A stretch of 64,000 bases of DNA from Oscillospiraceae bacterium (lineage in GTDB: Bacteria > Bacillota > Clostridia > Oscillospirales > Ruminococcaceae). Positions 55,675 to 64,000 of this stretch are shown here, in pieces (the first letter of the stretch is position 1; each line of letters starts with the position of its first letter). The translations under genes were made by a program, and so were the position numbers. The notes under the pieces are model-generated. The model ran no database searches. It saw only the letters and a program-made list of their open reading frames with translations, and was not told the DNA's origin. Location: contig JALEOL010000031.1 in the NCBI GenBank assembly GCA_022766785.1, forward strand, positions 1 to 64,000, read 5' to 3'.

Positions 55675-57228
55675 TCAGAGCTTGCTGATCTTCTCGTTGA
55701 TCTCGTTGATTCGAGTATCGATCTGTGTGAAGTACTCAGCGTTGAGCTGTGCGTAGGTCTTTTCACCGCTCAGATATACGGTCTTGGTCAGTGCCTCAAC
55801 AGGGGACTCGGACTTGCTTGCGTCAGCGATGTCGTTGCCTATACCGTTCTTGAAGTCGAATACAGGAGTGATCTTGCTGGTGCCGTCAAGTGCGGTCTGG
55901 CTGTAGATGAAGTCGAGGTTGTAGTCTGACCAGCCGTACTTGTCCTTAGCCTGCTTTCTGGAAGCAGCTGTAACCTCAGGATCAAGAGCAGTGGTAACGC
56001 AGCAGTCGATCCATGCAGCAACGCCGTTTGCGTTGGTGGAACCCTTGCACCACATCAGAGCGTCCTGCTTCATGAAGTGGTAGTACTTGTCAGCCTGCGG
56101 ATCTCTCGGATAGGGAACTACGCAGATCTCGTCATCGCCCCAGCTGAATCTGTCAGCGAACTTCTTAAGACCGCCATCGCCCTCGAATTCCCATGTACCG
56201 CCGTTAGCATAGAACAGAATGTTGCCCTGTGCCCACAGCTTCGGGTTGAGAGACCAGCCGTTCTCCTGGATCGGCCATCTGAGGTTCTCGGACTGCATGG
56301 TGGTCAGCAGATCCATAGCTCTCTGAACGTTTGCGCTGTTCATGTTGTTTACGAGCTTGCCGTTCTCGATGCTTACGATAGGAGTACCGGTGGATACCAG
56401 CAGCTCTATCTCGGTGTTGTAGCCCATTGTTGCGAATCTGTCGTCGCCGGACTTCTGGAATGCTCTTATCATCTCAAGGAAGGTATCCCATGTCCAGTTG
56501 TCGTTCTCGAACAGCTCGCGCGGATCCTCGAGACCTGCGTCCTCGATAACGCTCTTGCGGTAGTACAGCAGAGAGTCGAAGGAGATCTCATAGATAGCGC
56601 AGTAGTACTTTCCGTTGAGCACGAACATGTCCATTACGTCCTTTGCGGAAGCCCACTTGTCGGTTGTCAGGTCGATGATGCCGTCGATAGGCTGATATCT
56701 GCCCTGGAGAGCTCCGTAGGGATAGTCGCGGATCTCGAACGGGAACAGGTCAGGGGAGTCGCCAGACTGGATAGCGGTAGCCAGCTTGTCGTAACGGGAG
56801 TTGTAGTCGGTGTAGATGTAGTCGAAAATTCTGCCGGTGTGGTCGTAGTTTTCGCTTACGGGCATACCGTTCTCGGGGATACCATAGACCTCCTTGAACA
56901 GCTCTGCGTTTGCAGCGGTCTCATCGATCTCCCACCATGCCATCCACTTGATACGGGTGTCAACGTCAAGGTCGGGGTTATCCAGCTTGTCAGCGGCGCT
57001 CTTTGCAGCGTCCTGAACGGCAGGGTCGGTGTCGAATGTAGCTGTCGTTACAGCGGAAACAGGTGCGTTGTTCGCAGTGGTGCCTGCGTTGGGTGCCCCG
57101 GCATTGGAAGCGGCAGAGGTGCCGTTGCCACCGTCGGTCAGACCCGGATCCTCATCGCATGCAGTCAGCGACAGTACCATTGCAGCAGCAAGCATGCTGG
57201 CAGCAACTGTCTTAAACTTGTTCATCAT
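55675..57228 (-). CDS. ABC transporter extracellular solute-binding lipoprotein (sugar-type)
   Basis: Lipobox LSLTACDED; SBP family 1-like sequence. Confidence 0.88.
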   Translation of the reverse strand: MMNKFKTVAASMLAAAMVLSLTACDEDPGLTDGGNGTSAASNAGAPNAGTTANNAPVSAVTTATFDTDPAVQDAAKSAADKLDNPDLDVDTRIKWMAWWEIDETAANAELFKEVYGIPENGMPVSENYDHTGRIFDYIYTDYNSRYDKLATAIQSGDSPDLFPFEIRDYPYGALQGRYQPIDGIIDLTTDKWASAKDVMDMFVLNGKYYCAIYEISFDSLLYYRKSVIEDAGLEDPRELFENDNWTWDTFLEMIRAFQKSGDDRFATMGYNTEIELLVSTGTPIVSIENGKLVNNMNSANVQRAMDLLTTMQSENLRWPIQENGWSLNPKLWAQGNILFYANGGTWEFEGDGGLKKFADRFSWGDDEICVVPYPRDPQADKYYHFMKQDALMWCKGSTNANGVAAWIDCCVTTALDPEVTAASRKQAKDKYGWSDYNLDFIYSQTALDGTSKITPVFDFKNGIGNDIADASKSESPVEALTKTVYLSGEKTYAQLNAEYFTQIDTRINEINEKISKL

Positions 57229-57282
57229 AAACCTCCATTAAGTAAAAATGTTTTAACAGTGACAAAAATTTTGCCTATCCAT

Positions 57283-57311
57283 ATTATACAGTAATTTGCA
57301 CAATATTGCAA
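57283..57311 (-). promoter_or_regulatory. Promoter of the solute-binding protein gene
   Basis: minus strand TTGCAA, 17-bp spacer, TATAAT. Confidence 0.65.
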
Positions 57312-57413
57312 TATCTATAATAGATAATTTACCTGTGTATTCTTTGTGCAAAATGGCTTAGCAAAGTTATGATTTTTACTTAATAAAGAGAAAAATTACC
57401 TTATTAGCGACAT

Positions 57414-58409
57414 TTATTTCTCGTCTTTCACCTGGGACGATACTGCGCCCACGGATACCTCCGCTGCGTCGCCCTCCGTGCCGGCGATCACCTGCGCGAT
57501 AACTTCGGGAAGCTCCGCGCCGCTTTTCACTGCCTGCTCCGCCTTATCGATCTGTTCATCGGTGAAGCCTGCCGCTTTCAGCCGGTCGGAATTCTGCGCC
57601 AGCACCTCACCGGCGTTTTCCGGCGTGATGACGGAGCTGCTCTGTACGGTGGGTATCTGCATTCCGTTGGGGTCGATTGTGTAGTCCCCGGAGTAGATAA
57701 GCTCGCTCACCGGAACGAACTCGTATCCCTCCCCGGATAGCTGCTCCAGCACCTGCGGAAGCGCCTGGGTGGTGTTCTCAAGGTCGTTGTGGAAAAGCAC
57801 GATCGACCCCGATTTCACGCCGCTTGTCACCTTTTGGGTTATCTCCTCGGGGGTCGGTTCTTTCCAGTCGAGGCTGTCAACGTCCCACTGGATAACCGTC
57901 ATGCCCATGCCCTGTATGGTGGTAATGAGGGAGTTGTCGTACTCGCCGTAGGGCGCGCGGTAGAGGGTCGGGGCTTTCCCGGTGATATCCTCTATTTTGA
58001 GGGACGCCGCCTTTGTGTCAGAAATGAGTTCGTTGACGTTCGCGCCCTGAACATGGGGGTGCTGGTCTGAGTGGTTCTGTATCTCGTGACCGGCGGCGGC
58101 GAACTCCTTCACGTCATCGGGGTAGCGGTCGCACCAGTCGCCAGTCACGAAAAAGGTCGCCCGGGCGTCGTATTCATCAAGAATTTCGATAAGCTCCGCG
58201 GTGTTGGAGTTTTCCCAGGCTACGTCAAAGGTAAGCGAGATCTTTTTGTCGCCGCGCTCTACGCAGTAGATCGGAAGCAGCCGTTCCGTCGCCTGGGTGC
58301 CTACCGAGGTGAGCACCGCGCCCACTCCCACCGCCACCGCCGCTGCGGTCAGCGTTCCTATCACGGTAAGCCGCTTTATTTTCTTTTTGGTAAATGTGAT
58401 CATTCGCAT
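57414..58409 (-). CDS. Polysaccharide deacetylase (NodB homology domain)
   Basis: KKISLTFDVAWENSNTAELIEILDEYDARATFFVTGDW, EIQNHSDQHPH, LYRAPYGEYDN, GSIVLFHND; AGGAGG before ATG 58409. Confidence 0.92.
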   Translation of the reverse strand: MRMITFTKKKIKRLTVIGTLTAAAVAVGVGAVLTSVGTQATERLLPIYCVERGDKKISLTFDVAWENSNTAELIEILDEYDARATFFVTGDWCDRYPDDVKEFAAAGHEIQNHSDQHPHVQGANVNELISDTKAASLKIEDITGKAPTLYRAPYGEYDNSLITTIQGMGMTVIQWDVDSLDWKEPTPEEITQKVTSGVKSGSIVLFHNDLENTTQALPQVLEQLSGEGYEFVPVSELIYSGDYTIDPNGMQIPTVQSSSVITPENAGEVLAQNSDRLKAAGFTDEQIDKAEQAVKSGAELPEVIAQVIAGTEGDAAEVSVGAVSSQVKDEK

Positions 58410-58491
58410 AAAATTACACCCTCCTGTTGATGCTTTTTTTATGAGATATATGCCGTTTCCGGGACAAATATGACATGCCGGGCGCGGAGTG

Positions 58492-58532
58492 TACTGCCAG
58501 TGTACCATTTTGCTTTCCGGACGTGGTACAAT
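58492..58532 (+). promoter_or_regulatory. Promoter-like module 1 (TACTGCCAG ... TACAAT)
   Basis: TACTGCCAGTGTACCA 35 bp upstream of TACAAT; same architecture as 58596-58636. Confidence 0.5.
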
Positions 58533-58595
58533 AATACCGCAGAAAGACTCTGCAAGGGTACGGCAGGAGCGCAGTTCCGGCATTCCCCTGGGGTC

Positions 58596-58636
58596 TACTG
58601 CCAGCAGACCAAAATCCGCAAGGAATATGCTACAAT
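58596..58636 (+). promoter_or_regulatory. Promoter-like module 2 (TACTGCCAG ... TACAAT)
   Basis: TACTGCCAGCAGACCA 35 bp upstream of TACAAT. Confidence 0.5.
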
Positions 58637-58698
58637 AGTTATAGCAGATAACGCTCCGGTGTGATACGGGGCTGCGGAATAATTTCAGACGGAAAGAA

Positions 58699-59145
58699 AT
58701 GTCAGATATGAGTAACGAGAAAAGCACCGGGGAGCTTTTAGAGATAATCAGGGAGCAGTCCTCATTCGGGAGCGCGCATGACATGATACGCTCCGAGCAG
58801 ATAACCGAAACTCTCTCAGAGCTGCTCAACAGGACTGCCGCCGAACGTGGAGCGAAGCTGTCCGATATAATGAAGCGCTCCGGGCTGAAAAAGGCTTATT
58901 TCTACTCGCTTTTCAACGGCACGCGCACAAATCCGGCACGGGATATCCTGATACAGCTGTGCTTCGGCTTTGAGATGAGCTTTGAGGAGGCGCAGAGCTT
59001 CCTTACGAGCACCGGCGCCGCTCCGCTCTATCCCAGGATACCCAGGGACAGCGTGCTCATCTACTGCTTTCAGCACTTGCTGACGCTGACGGAGAGCGAC
59101 ATTCTTCTGCTTGAAAACAACGAGTCGCCACTTTCCAAAGAGTAA
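58699..59145 (+). CDS. XRE-like helix-turn-helix protein
   Basis: ERGAKLSDIMKRSGLKKAYFYSLFNGTRTNPARDILIQLCFGFEMSFEEAQSFL. Confidence 0.8.
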   Translation: MSDMSNEKSTGELLEIIREQSSFGSAHDMIRSEQITETLSELLNRTAAERGAKLSDIMKRSGLKKAYFYSLFNGTRTNPARDILIQLCFGFEMSFEEAQSFLTSTGAAPLYPRIPRDSVLIYCFQHLLTLTESDILLLENNESPLSKE

Positions 59146-59176
59146 ACCACCATTTTATGGTTTGGATATATAATAC

Positions 59177-59414
59177 GACCGCCGTGCAATGCATGGCGGT
59201 TCAGCTTGTCGAAAAAGTCTATTTTGCCTGCGAAGCAGGCTTTTGAAATCCGTTTTTTGCCCCAGCTCTGCCGGGGCAAAAAACACTTCTATCCGCACAA
59301 GTGTGCGAATTGTCGGCTTTGCCGACAATGAGTGCGCGCAGTGCGGATGTACTCTGTCGGAAAAGTCGTAAGACTTTTTCGACAGACTTGACCGCCGTGC
59401 AATGCATGGCGGTT
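59177..59414 (+). mobile_element. Terminator-bracketed structured element, copy B (core 59202-59389)
   Basis: Exact 25-bp direct repeat GACCGCCGTGCAATGCATGGCGGTT (itself a hairpin) on both sides of the core. Confidence 0.85.
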
Positions 59415-59591
59415 TTCGCTGTTTTCTGAAAATATCTGCAAAATCCGCCGTGTGGCTGAAATTTCCTGAACAAAATCGCAAAAAACATTTGACAAATCGG
59501 AAAAAATATGTCACAATATAATAGAAGTATTTTCCCCGGGCGGAGGGCTTTTCGTTCCCGGGACAGGCACACGGCATTGGAGTTGGATAAC

Positions 59592-61214
59592 ATGACATTT
59601 TTAAAAAGAGCAGCGGCGGCGTTATGCGCTGTCATGGTGGCGGCGAGTACTCTGTCGGCGTTCGCGGAGGACGGCGGCGCAGGACTTGCGGTAGACCCCG
59701 GGACTGAGACCTCTGTGATAGAGACCGGCGACCCGGGTTCGGGGGAGACCTCGGTGATAGACACCGGCACCCCCGAGACCACGATAGTTGACCCCGACGA
59801 GGGAGACGACCGGAAAGACAACAGCAGAAGCTCCCTGGACGTCGCCGATGAGCAGTATTCCGAGATCGACCTCACCGGCTGGACGCAGTGGGACGGAAAA
59901 ACCAAAATGGTCTCCGGTACGAATTACTACATAGAGGGCAAGGTAGCGCCCCGGCAGAATTTCACTCTCCCCCAGGATAGCAGGCTGGTGCTGAAAGCCG
60001 GCTCTCAGCTGGTGGTGTATAAGACCAGGACGTTCAGCGTCCGGGGCATAATCACCGTGGAGCCGGGCGCGGAGCTTATCACCTCGGGAAAGCTCACGAT
60101 CTACAGCAAGGCAGGCATTGAGAACTACGGCTCGTTAAAGGGCACTGTTAATTCCACCCTGCGCATATCCGGCGACCTCATCAACCGCAGCAGCGGTAAG
60201 GTGATATTGTCCGGAACGGTCAGCGTTTACAAGAGCGGCGTCCTGCTGAACTACGGCGAGACGGCGTTCACCACAAGCTCACAGGTCAAGGTGACCGGCG
60301 ATTTCCAGACTCCGGAGACCGGGCGGTTCATATGCAGCGGCTATTTCGCGGTGACGATAAACGGCAGGACTACCCAGGCTGGCTATTTCTCGCTGACCGG
60401 CGAGGTGGTGAACAGCGGCGTGTTCATATTCGAGCGCACCGTGAGGTATTACAAATCGAAAGCGGCGAAATTCTCCGTTTCAAAGAGCAGCCGCCTGATA
60501 GACTACCGCCACAGAGACCCCTCCCAGCCGCTGCCTGACACCGGCAATGACGACGGGAGCGACCATGAGGAGGACACCGACGTCGGGATAAAGGGCATTG
60601 ATGTTTCCTACGCCCAGGGAGCCGTGGACTGGCAGAAGGTCAGGGAGTCGGGGGTTGAGTTCGCGATGCTGCGCGCCTCCAGAGGGCCGGTGAGCGACAC
60701 GCGCCCGGCAGCCGAGGATACCACGTTCCAGTACAACGTCACCGAGGCGGCAAAGGCAGGGCTGGAGGTCGGCGTGTATCATTACCTTTACGCACACACC
60801 GTGGAAGACGCCGTTGAGGAGGCGAAGTTCTTCATCAAGACCATCAGCCCGTATAAGATAACCTACCCCGTGGTGCTGGATATCGAGGAGCAGAGCCAGG
60901 CGAAGCTCGGAAAGAAGCAGGTGACGAAGATAGTCAAGGCGTTCCTGGACGAGGTGTCCGCCGCAGGCTATTATGCGATGCTGTATTCCAACAAGACGTG
61001 GCTCACCCAGTATCTCGACATGTCGCAGCTTTCCGGGTACGAGGTATGGCTGGCGCAGTGGAACACCGTGCCTACCTACAAGGGAGAATTCGGCATGTGG
61101 CAGTACAGCTGCAAGGGCATTGTTTCCGGAATTGACGGGTATGTTGACCTCAATCTCTCATACAAGAATTACGCAAAGATAATCAAAAAAGGCGGTTATA
61201 ACCACCTGTCATAA
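59592..61214 (+). CDS. Secreted GH25 (lysozyme M1-like) muramidase with N-terminal repeat region
   Basis: Signal peptide; GIDVSYAQGAVDWQKVRESGVEFAMLRASRG, YPVVLDIEE, WLAQWNTVPTYKGEFGMWQY. Confidence 0.9.
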   Translation: MTFLKRAAAALCAVMVAASTLSAFAEDGGAGLAVDPGTETSVIETGDPGSGETSVIDTGTPETTIVDPDEGDDRKDNSRSSLDVADEQYSEIDLTGWTQWDGKTKMVSGTNYYIEGKVAPRQNFTLPQDSRLVLKAGSQLVVYKTRTFSVRGIITVEPGAELITSGKLTIYSKAGIENYGSLKGTVNSTLRISGDLINRSSGKVILSGTVSVYKSGVLLNYGETAFTTSSQVKVTGDFQTPETGRFICSGYFAVTINGRTTQAGYFSLTGEVVNSGVFIFERTVRYYKSKAAKFSVSKSSRLIDYRHRDPSQPLPDTGNDDGSDHEEDTDVGIKGIDVSYAQGAVDWQKVRESGVEFAMLRASRGPVSDTRPAAEDTTFQYNVTEAAKAGLEVGVYHYLYAHTVEDAVEEAKFFIKTISPYKITYPVVLDIEEQSQAKLGKKQVTKIVKAFLDEVSAAGYYAMLYSNKTWLTQYLDMSQLSGYEVWLAQWNTVPTYKGEFGMWQYSCKGIVSGIDGYVDLNLSYKNYAKIIKKGGYNHLS

Positions 61215-61215
61215 G

Positions 61216-61255
61216 AATAACGGCTGTAAGCGGATTTGCGTTTACAGCCGTTTGT
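61216..61255 (+). terminator. Terminator after the GH25 gene
   Basis: AACGGCTGTAA...TTACAGCCGTT then tgtttt. Confidence 0.65.
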
Positions 61256-61264
61256 TTTATTTGT

Positions 61265-61436
61265 GGGCACCTCTAAAAACCACCGGCTATCGCCTTAGCA
61301 CCTCATCTGCTTGCATATTTTTCGCCATATTGCACAAATTTCGCTTGACGGGCGACAGCCCGCCTGCGCTCAATTTGTACAATCTGACGAAAAATCTGAC
61401 TGCGCATCTGAGGCACTATGGTTTTTAGAGATGCCC
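61265..61436. mobile_element. 172-bp MITE-like element
   Basis: 18-bp terminal inverted repeats GGGCACCTCTAAAAACCA / TGGTTTTTAGAGATGCCC (one mismatch); no ORF. Confidence 0.65.
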
Positions 61437-61543
61437 TTATCGTATTCTCCGGGGCTTTGCAGCTGCGTGAATACCGCCCTCGCTCGCCGACCATTGCAGC
61501 TTGTCATCATCAGCCGCCGCATTGTGCGAAATAATTCCTATGA

Positions 61544-62275
61544 TCAGCGATAATCGGTTATCTGATCCTTTGCGGCAAGAATAGCCTTGTGGAAGTTCGT
61601 GCATTCACCGCGCGAGAACTTTCTCATATTCAGTGCGATAAAGCCACCGGCGTAATCTATGCGGAGCACCGTGCGCGTGGTGATCAGCGCGATTGTGATC
61701 AACAGCACTCCAACTAAAAACGTAGGTAGCCAGATGTATCCGGAAGCGCCTATAATGGAAATTATTATCCCGTCCAGCGCAAAGAATATGCCCAGGATAA
61801 GCATAGCCAGGTTGAACATGCTGTAGATGCCTATGCCTGTGATGTCCTTCAGGTCAACGGACTGCACTGCCTTGCAGCGCTTCACTCCCATACCGAAGGA
61901 AGAAAAGGACTTGCCCTTGTAGTAAACGCGCTTGTTGGTGACTGCGGCGGAGTTGTTCATCAGTCCCATACCGCTGAGGAAGTTCTCCATATATCCGCTT
62001 CCTATGCTCATGATGAGCCTTTCGTCCGGTGTGCCGAAATCCCCCTTGTTGTCAGCGGCAGGCTGCGGATAGCCTCCCGGAGCCGCGTAGCCCTGGTTCA
62101 TACCGGGCGCGCCGTATCCCCCCTGACCGCCGAATGCCGCTCTGCCCTGTGCCTGTGCAGGCGCACCCACCGGAGCCGCATTAGCGGAATAGTTCACCCT
62201 CTGAGGTTCGCAGTTCGGGCATACTCCGTTGATGAGCCGGGTGCCGCAGGTTGGGCAGAACATGTCGTTTGCCAT
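61544..62275 (-). CDS. Zinc-ribbon membrane protein
   Basis: MFCPTCGTRLINGVCPNC, Gly/Pro/Gln-rich linker, two TM segments. Confidence 0.75.
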   Translation of the reverse strand: MANDMFCPTCGTRLINGVCPNCEPQRVNYSANAAPVGAPAQAQGRAAFGGQGGYGAPGMNQGYAAPGGYPQPAADNKGDFGTPDERLIMSIGSGYMENFLSGMGLMNNSAAVTNKRVYYKGKSFSSFGMGVKRCKAVQSVDLKDITGIGIYSMFNLAMLILGIFFALDGIIISIIGASGYIWLPTFLVGVLLITIALITTRTVLRIDYAGGFIALNMRKFSRGECTNFHKAILAAKDQITDYR

Positions 62276-62458
62276 AATAAATACCCCCCATAATGATTTG
62301 GATCGTAAATGACCTATATGTTAATTATACTGCATGAAACTGATGATGTCAAGCGGATTTGCGCCGTTTAAGGAGAAAACTTACCTCTGGCTTACTTAAA
62401 CTGGAACTGCTGTGAATAATCCCTTGCCGGCTGTGCAGAATAACCACAGAAAGGGGGA

Positions 62459-63133
62459 ATGCACATGCCGATAAAAACCGAGGAGCTTCGCAGGTATTAC
62501 CGGGTCGGGGGTACTACGGTCAGGGCGCTGGACGGAGTGAGCCTTGACATCGCTGACGGGGAGTACGTCACGATATGCGGCGCCAGCGGCAGCGGAAAAT
62601 CCACGCTGATGAACATACTCGGCTGCCTTGACGTACCGACCTCCGGCAGGTATCTGCTTGACGGCGAGGAGGTGCCGGGGCTGGACGACAGCAGGCTCAG
62701 CCGTATCCGGGGGAGCAGGATAGGGTTCGTGTTCCAGAACTTCAACCTGATACCCACGCTCACCGCCCGGGAGAACGTGGAGCTGCCGCTGATGTACCGC
62801 GGAGTACCGAGGAAACAGCGCTACGAAGCCGCAATGGAGGCTCTGGAGCAGGTGGGGCTGTCCTCCCGCGCAGATCACCGCCCCAGCGAGATGAGCGGCG
62901 GACAGCAGCAGCGCACCGCGATAGCAAGGGCGATAGCCGCGCGTCCGTCCATGATACTTGCGGACGAGCCATGCGGAAATCTGGACAGCCGCTCCGGCAG
63001 AGTGGTCTGCGAGATACTGGAAGCGCTGCACCTGTGCGGAAAGACGATAATCATGATAACCCACGATGAGAACGCCGCCAGGCGCGCGGAACGCCTTATC
63101 CGGATAGCCGACGGGAAAATAGCACACGCATGA
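62459..63133 (+). CDS. ABC transporter ATP-binding protein (LolD/MacB-type)
   Basis: GASGSGKSTLMNILGCLDVPTSG, MSGGQQQRTAIARAIAARPSMILADEPCGNLD. Confidence 0.92.
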   Translation: MHMPIKTEELRRYYRVGGTTVRALDGVSLDIADGEYVTICGASGSGKSTLMNILGCLDVPTSGRYLLDGEEVPGLDDSRLSRIRGSRIGFVFQNFNLIPTLTARENVELPLMYRGVPRKQRYEAAMEALEQVGLSSRADHRPSEMSGGQQQRTAIARAIAARPSMILADEPCGNLDSRSGRVVCEILEALHLCGKTIIMITHDENAARRAERLIRIADGKIAHA

Positions 63134-63137
63134 AATA

Positions 63138-63172
63138 ACCCCTGCGCAGAAAAACGCAGGGGGTTTCTTTAT
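63138..63172 (+). terminator. Terminator after the ABC ATPase gene
   Basis: CCCCTGCG-cagaaaaa-CGCAGGGG GTTTCTTT. Confidence 0.7.
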
Positions 63173-63603
63173 TCCAGGATTATCGTAAACGGACCGTCGT
63201 TCACAAGGCTGACTTTCATTTCCGCGCCGAATTCTCCGGTCTGGACATTCGGCACCGACCGCCGGCATACCTCCACGAAATACTCGTACAGGCGCTCTGC
63301 CTCCGCAGGCTCCTTTGCCTGGAGGAAATTCGGGCGGTGTCCCTTGTGTGTGTCGGCGTAAAGAGTGAACTGGGATATCACCAGCAGCGAGCCGCCCACG
63401 TCCTTCAGCGAGAGATTTATCTTGCCGTTATCGTCGGAAAAGATACGAAGCCCGATCATCTTAGCCGCCAGGCGTTCGCAGTCAGCTTTGGTATCCTCCT
63501 GACCTACTCCCAGAAGCACCATGAAGCCTTTGTCTATCTGCCCGACTGTTTTTCCGCCCACGCTTACCGAAGCGCTGTCGCACCGCTGAATTACCACTTT
63601 CAT
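63169..63603 (-). CDS. dtd: D-aminoacyl-tRNA deacylase
   Basis: MKVVIQRCDSASVSVGGKTVGQIDKGFMVLLGV, LLVISQFTLYADTHKGHRPNF, GEFGAEMKVSLVNDGPFTIIL. Confidence 0.94.
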   Translation of the reverse strand: MKVVIQRCDSASVSVGGKTVGQIDKGFMVLLGVGQEDTKADCERLAAKMIGLRIFSDDNGKINLSLKDVGGSLLVISQFTLYADTHKGHRPNFLQAKEPAEAERLYEYFVEVCRRSVPNVQTGEFGAEMKVSLVNDGPFTIILE

Positions 63604-63624
63604 TTCGTTATCCTCCAAAGAAAA

Positions 63625-63836
63625 AGTGCACCGCAGGGGGTGCACTCAGTCTGTCGAAAAAGTCTTACGACTTTTCCGACAGAGTACATCCGCACTGCGC
63701 GCACTCATTGTCGGCAAAGCCGACAATTCGCACACTTGTGCGGATAGAAGTGTTTTTTGCCACGGGAGACCCGTGGCAAAAAACGGATTTCAATTGGTCA
63801 TTTTCGACAAGCTTAGTGCACCGCACGGGTGTACTT
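63625..63836 (-). mobile_element. Terminator-bracketed structured element, copy C (core 63647-63814, internal deletion)
   Basis: Reverse complement of copy B core lacking ~20 bp; flanked by AGTGCACCGCAGGGGGTGCACT and AGTGCACCGCACGGGTGTACTT. Confidence 0.8.
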
Positions 63837-63863
63837 ACATTATAAGATAAACCGCCGGATTTG

Positions 63864-64000
63864 TCAACCTCCGATAACGGACATCGGATCTATCCACTTG
63901 CCGCCCTGCTTTACTCCCAGGTGGAGATGAGGCTCCTGCACTATCTCTATCTGGCAGGTGTCAGAGGTCTTGCCGATAGTGGCGCCCTCGCTGACCTGCT
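63864..64000 (-). CDS. C-terminus of an M23-type peptidase (partial)
   Basis: minus strand ...QVSEGATIGKTSDTCQIEIVQEPHLHLGVKQGGKWIDPMSVIGG*. Confidence 0.75.
   Translation of the reverse strand, partial: QVSEGATIGKTSDTCQIEIVQEPHLHLGVKQGGKWIDPMSVIGG

Noticed and set aside
56077-57294. 405-aa + ORF
   Set aside because: Antisense of the solute-binding protein gene, extends through its promoter.
59155-63850. Repeated peptide ...RKSLTTFPTEYIRTARTHCRQSRQFAHLCG in several ORFs
   Set aside because: Arises only because the structured element (copies A-C) is read through in different contexts; not a protein family.
1-64000. Prophage, IS transposase, restriction or other defence system
   Set aside because: No terminase, integrase, transposase, methyltransferase, nuclease or other defence signature was seen among the ORFs.

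Overview
A 64 kb chromosomal window that looks like a Gram-positive anaerobe of the Ruminococcus/Oscillospiraceae type (inferred from gene content and codon style). About 70 protein genes and one tRNA-Gln(CTG) can be supported. Core content: a type II fatty-acid cluster (fabH-fabG-fabF-accB-fabZ-accC-accD-accA-acpP, with divergent fabD/aroE/aroK), an aconitase-icd-rex block, a GntR/ABC operon, ahcY-DUF2625-PNP, ispD, pheA and a two-component system. There is also a cyclic-di-GMP-type locus (PilZ + Cache/HAMP/PAS/GGDEF) followed by ParA and a ComFB-like protein. No prophage, CRISPR array or transposase gene was seen. The most unusual signals are mainly non-coding: (1) three copies of a ~170-190 bp structured element, each bracketed by a locus-specific duplicated terminator-like hairpin and each in the same orientation relative to the upstream gene; (2) a perfect four-repeat Pho-box promoter driving a short transcript whose 15-bp hairpin sequesters the Shine-Dalgarno and start of a 20-aa hydrophobic peptide; (3) a riboswitch-like leader with competing P1/terminator pairing upstream of a DUF2798-like membrane protein; (4) several non-autonomous palindromic/MITE-like elements; (5) tandem promoter-like modules 104 bp apart. 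Unusual proteins include a tandem PP2C phosphatase, a PASTA pseudokinase lacking HRD and DFG aspartates, an EIIA-like protein lacking its catalytic histidines, and a Gly-Ser-Phe/Tyr repeat protein. All family assignments come from reading motifs by eye; no database searches were run.
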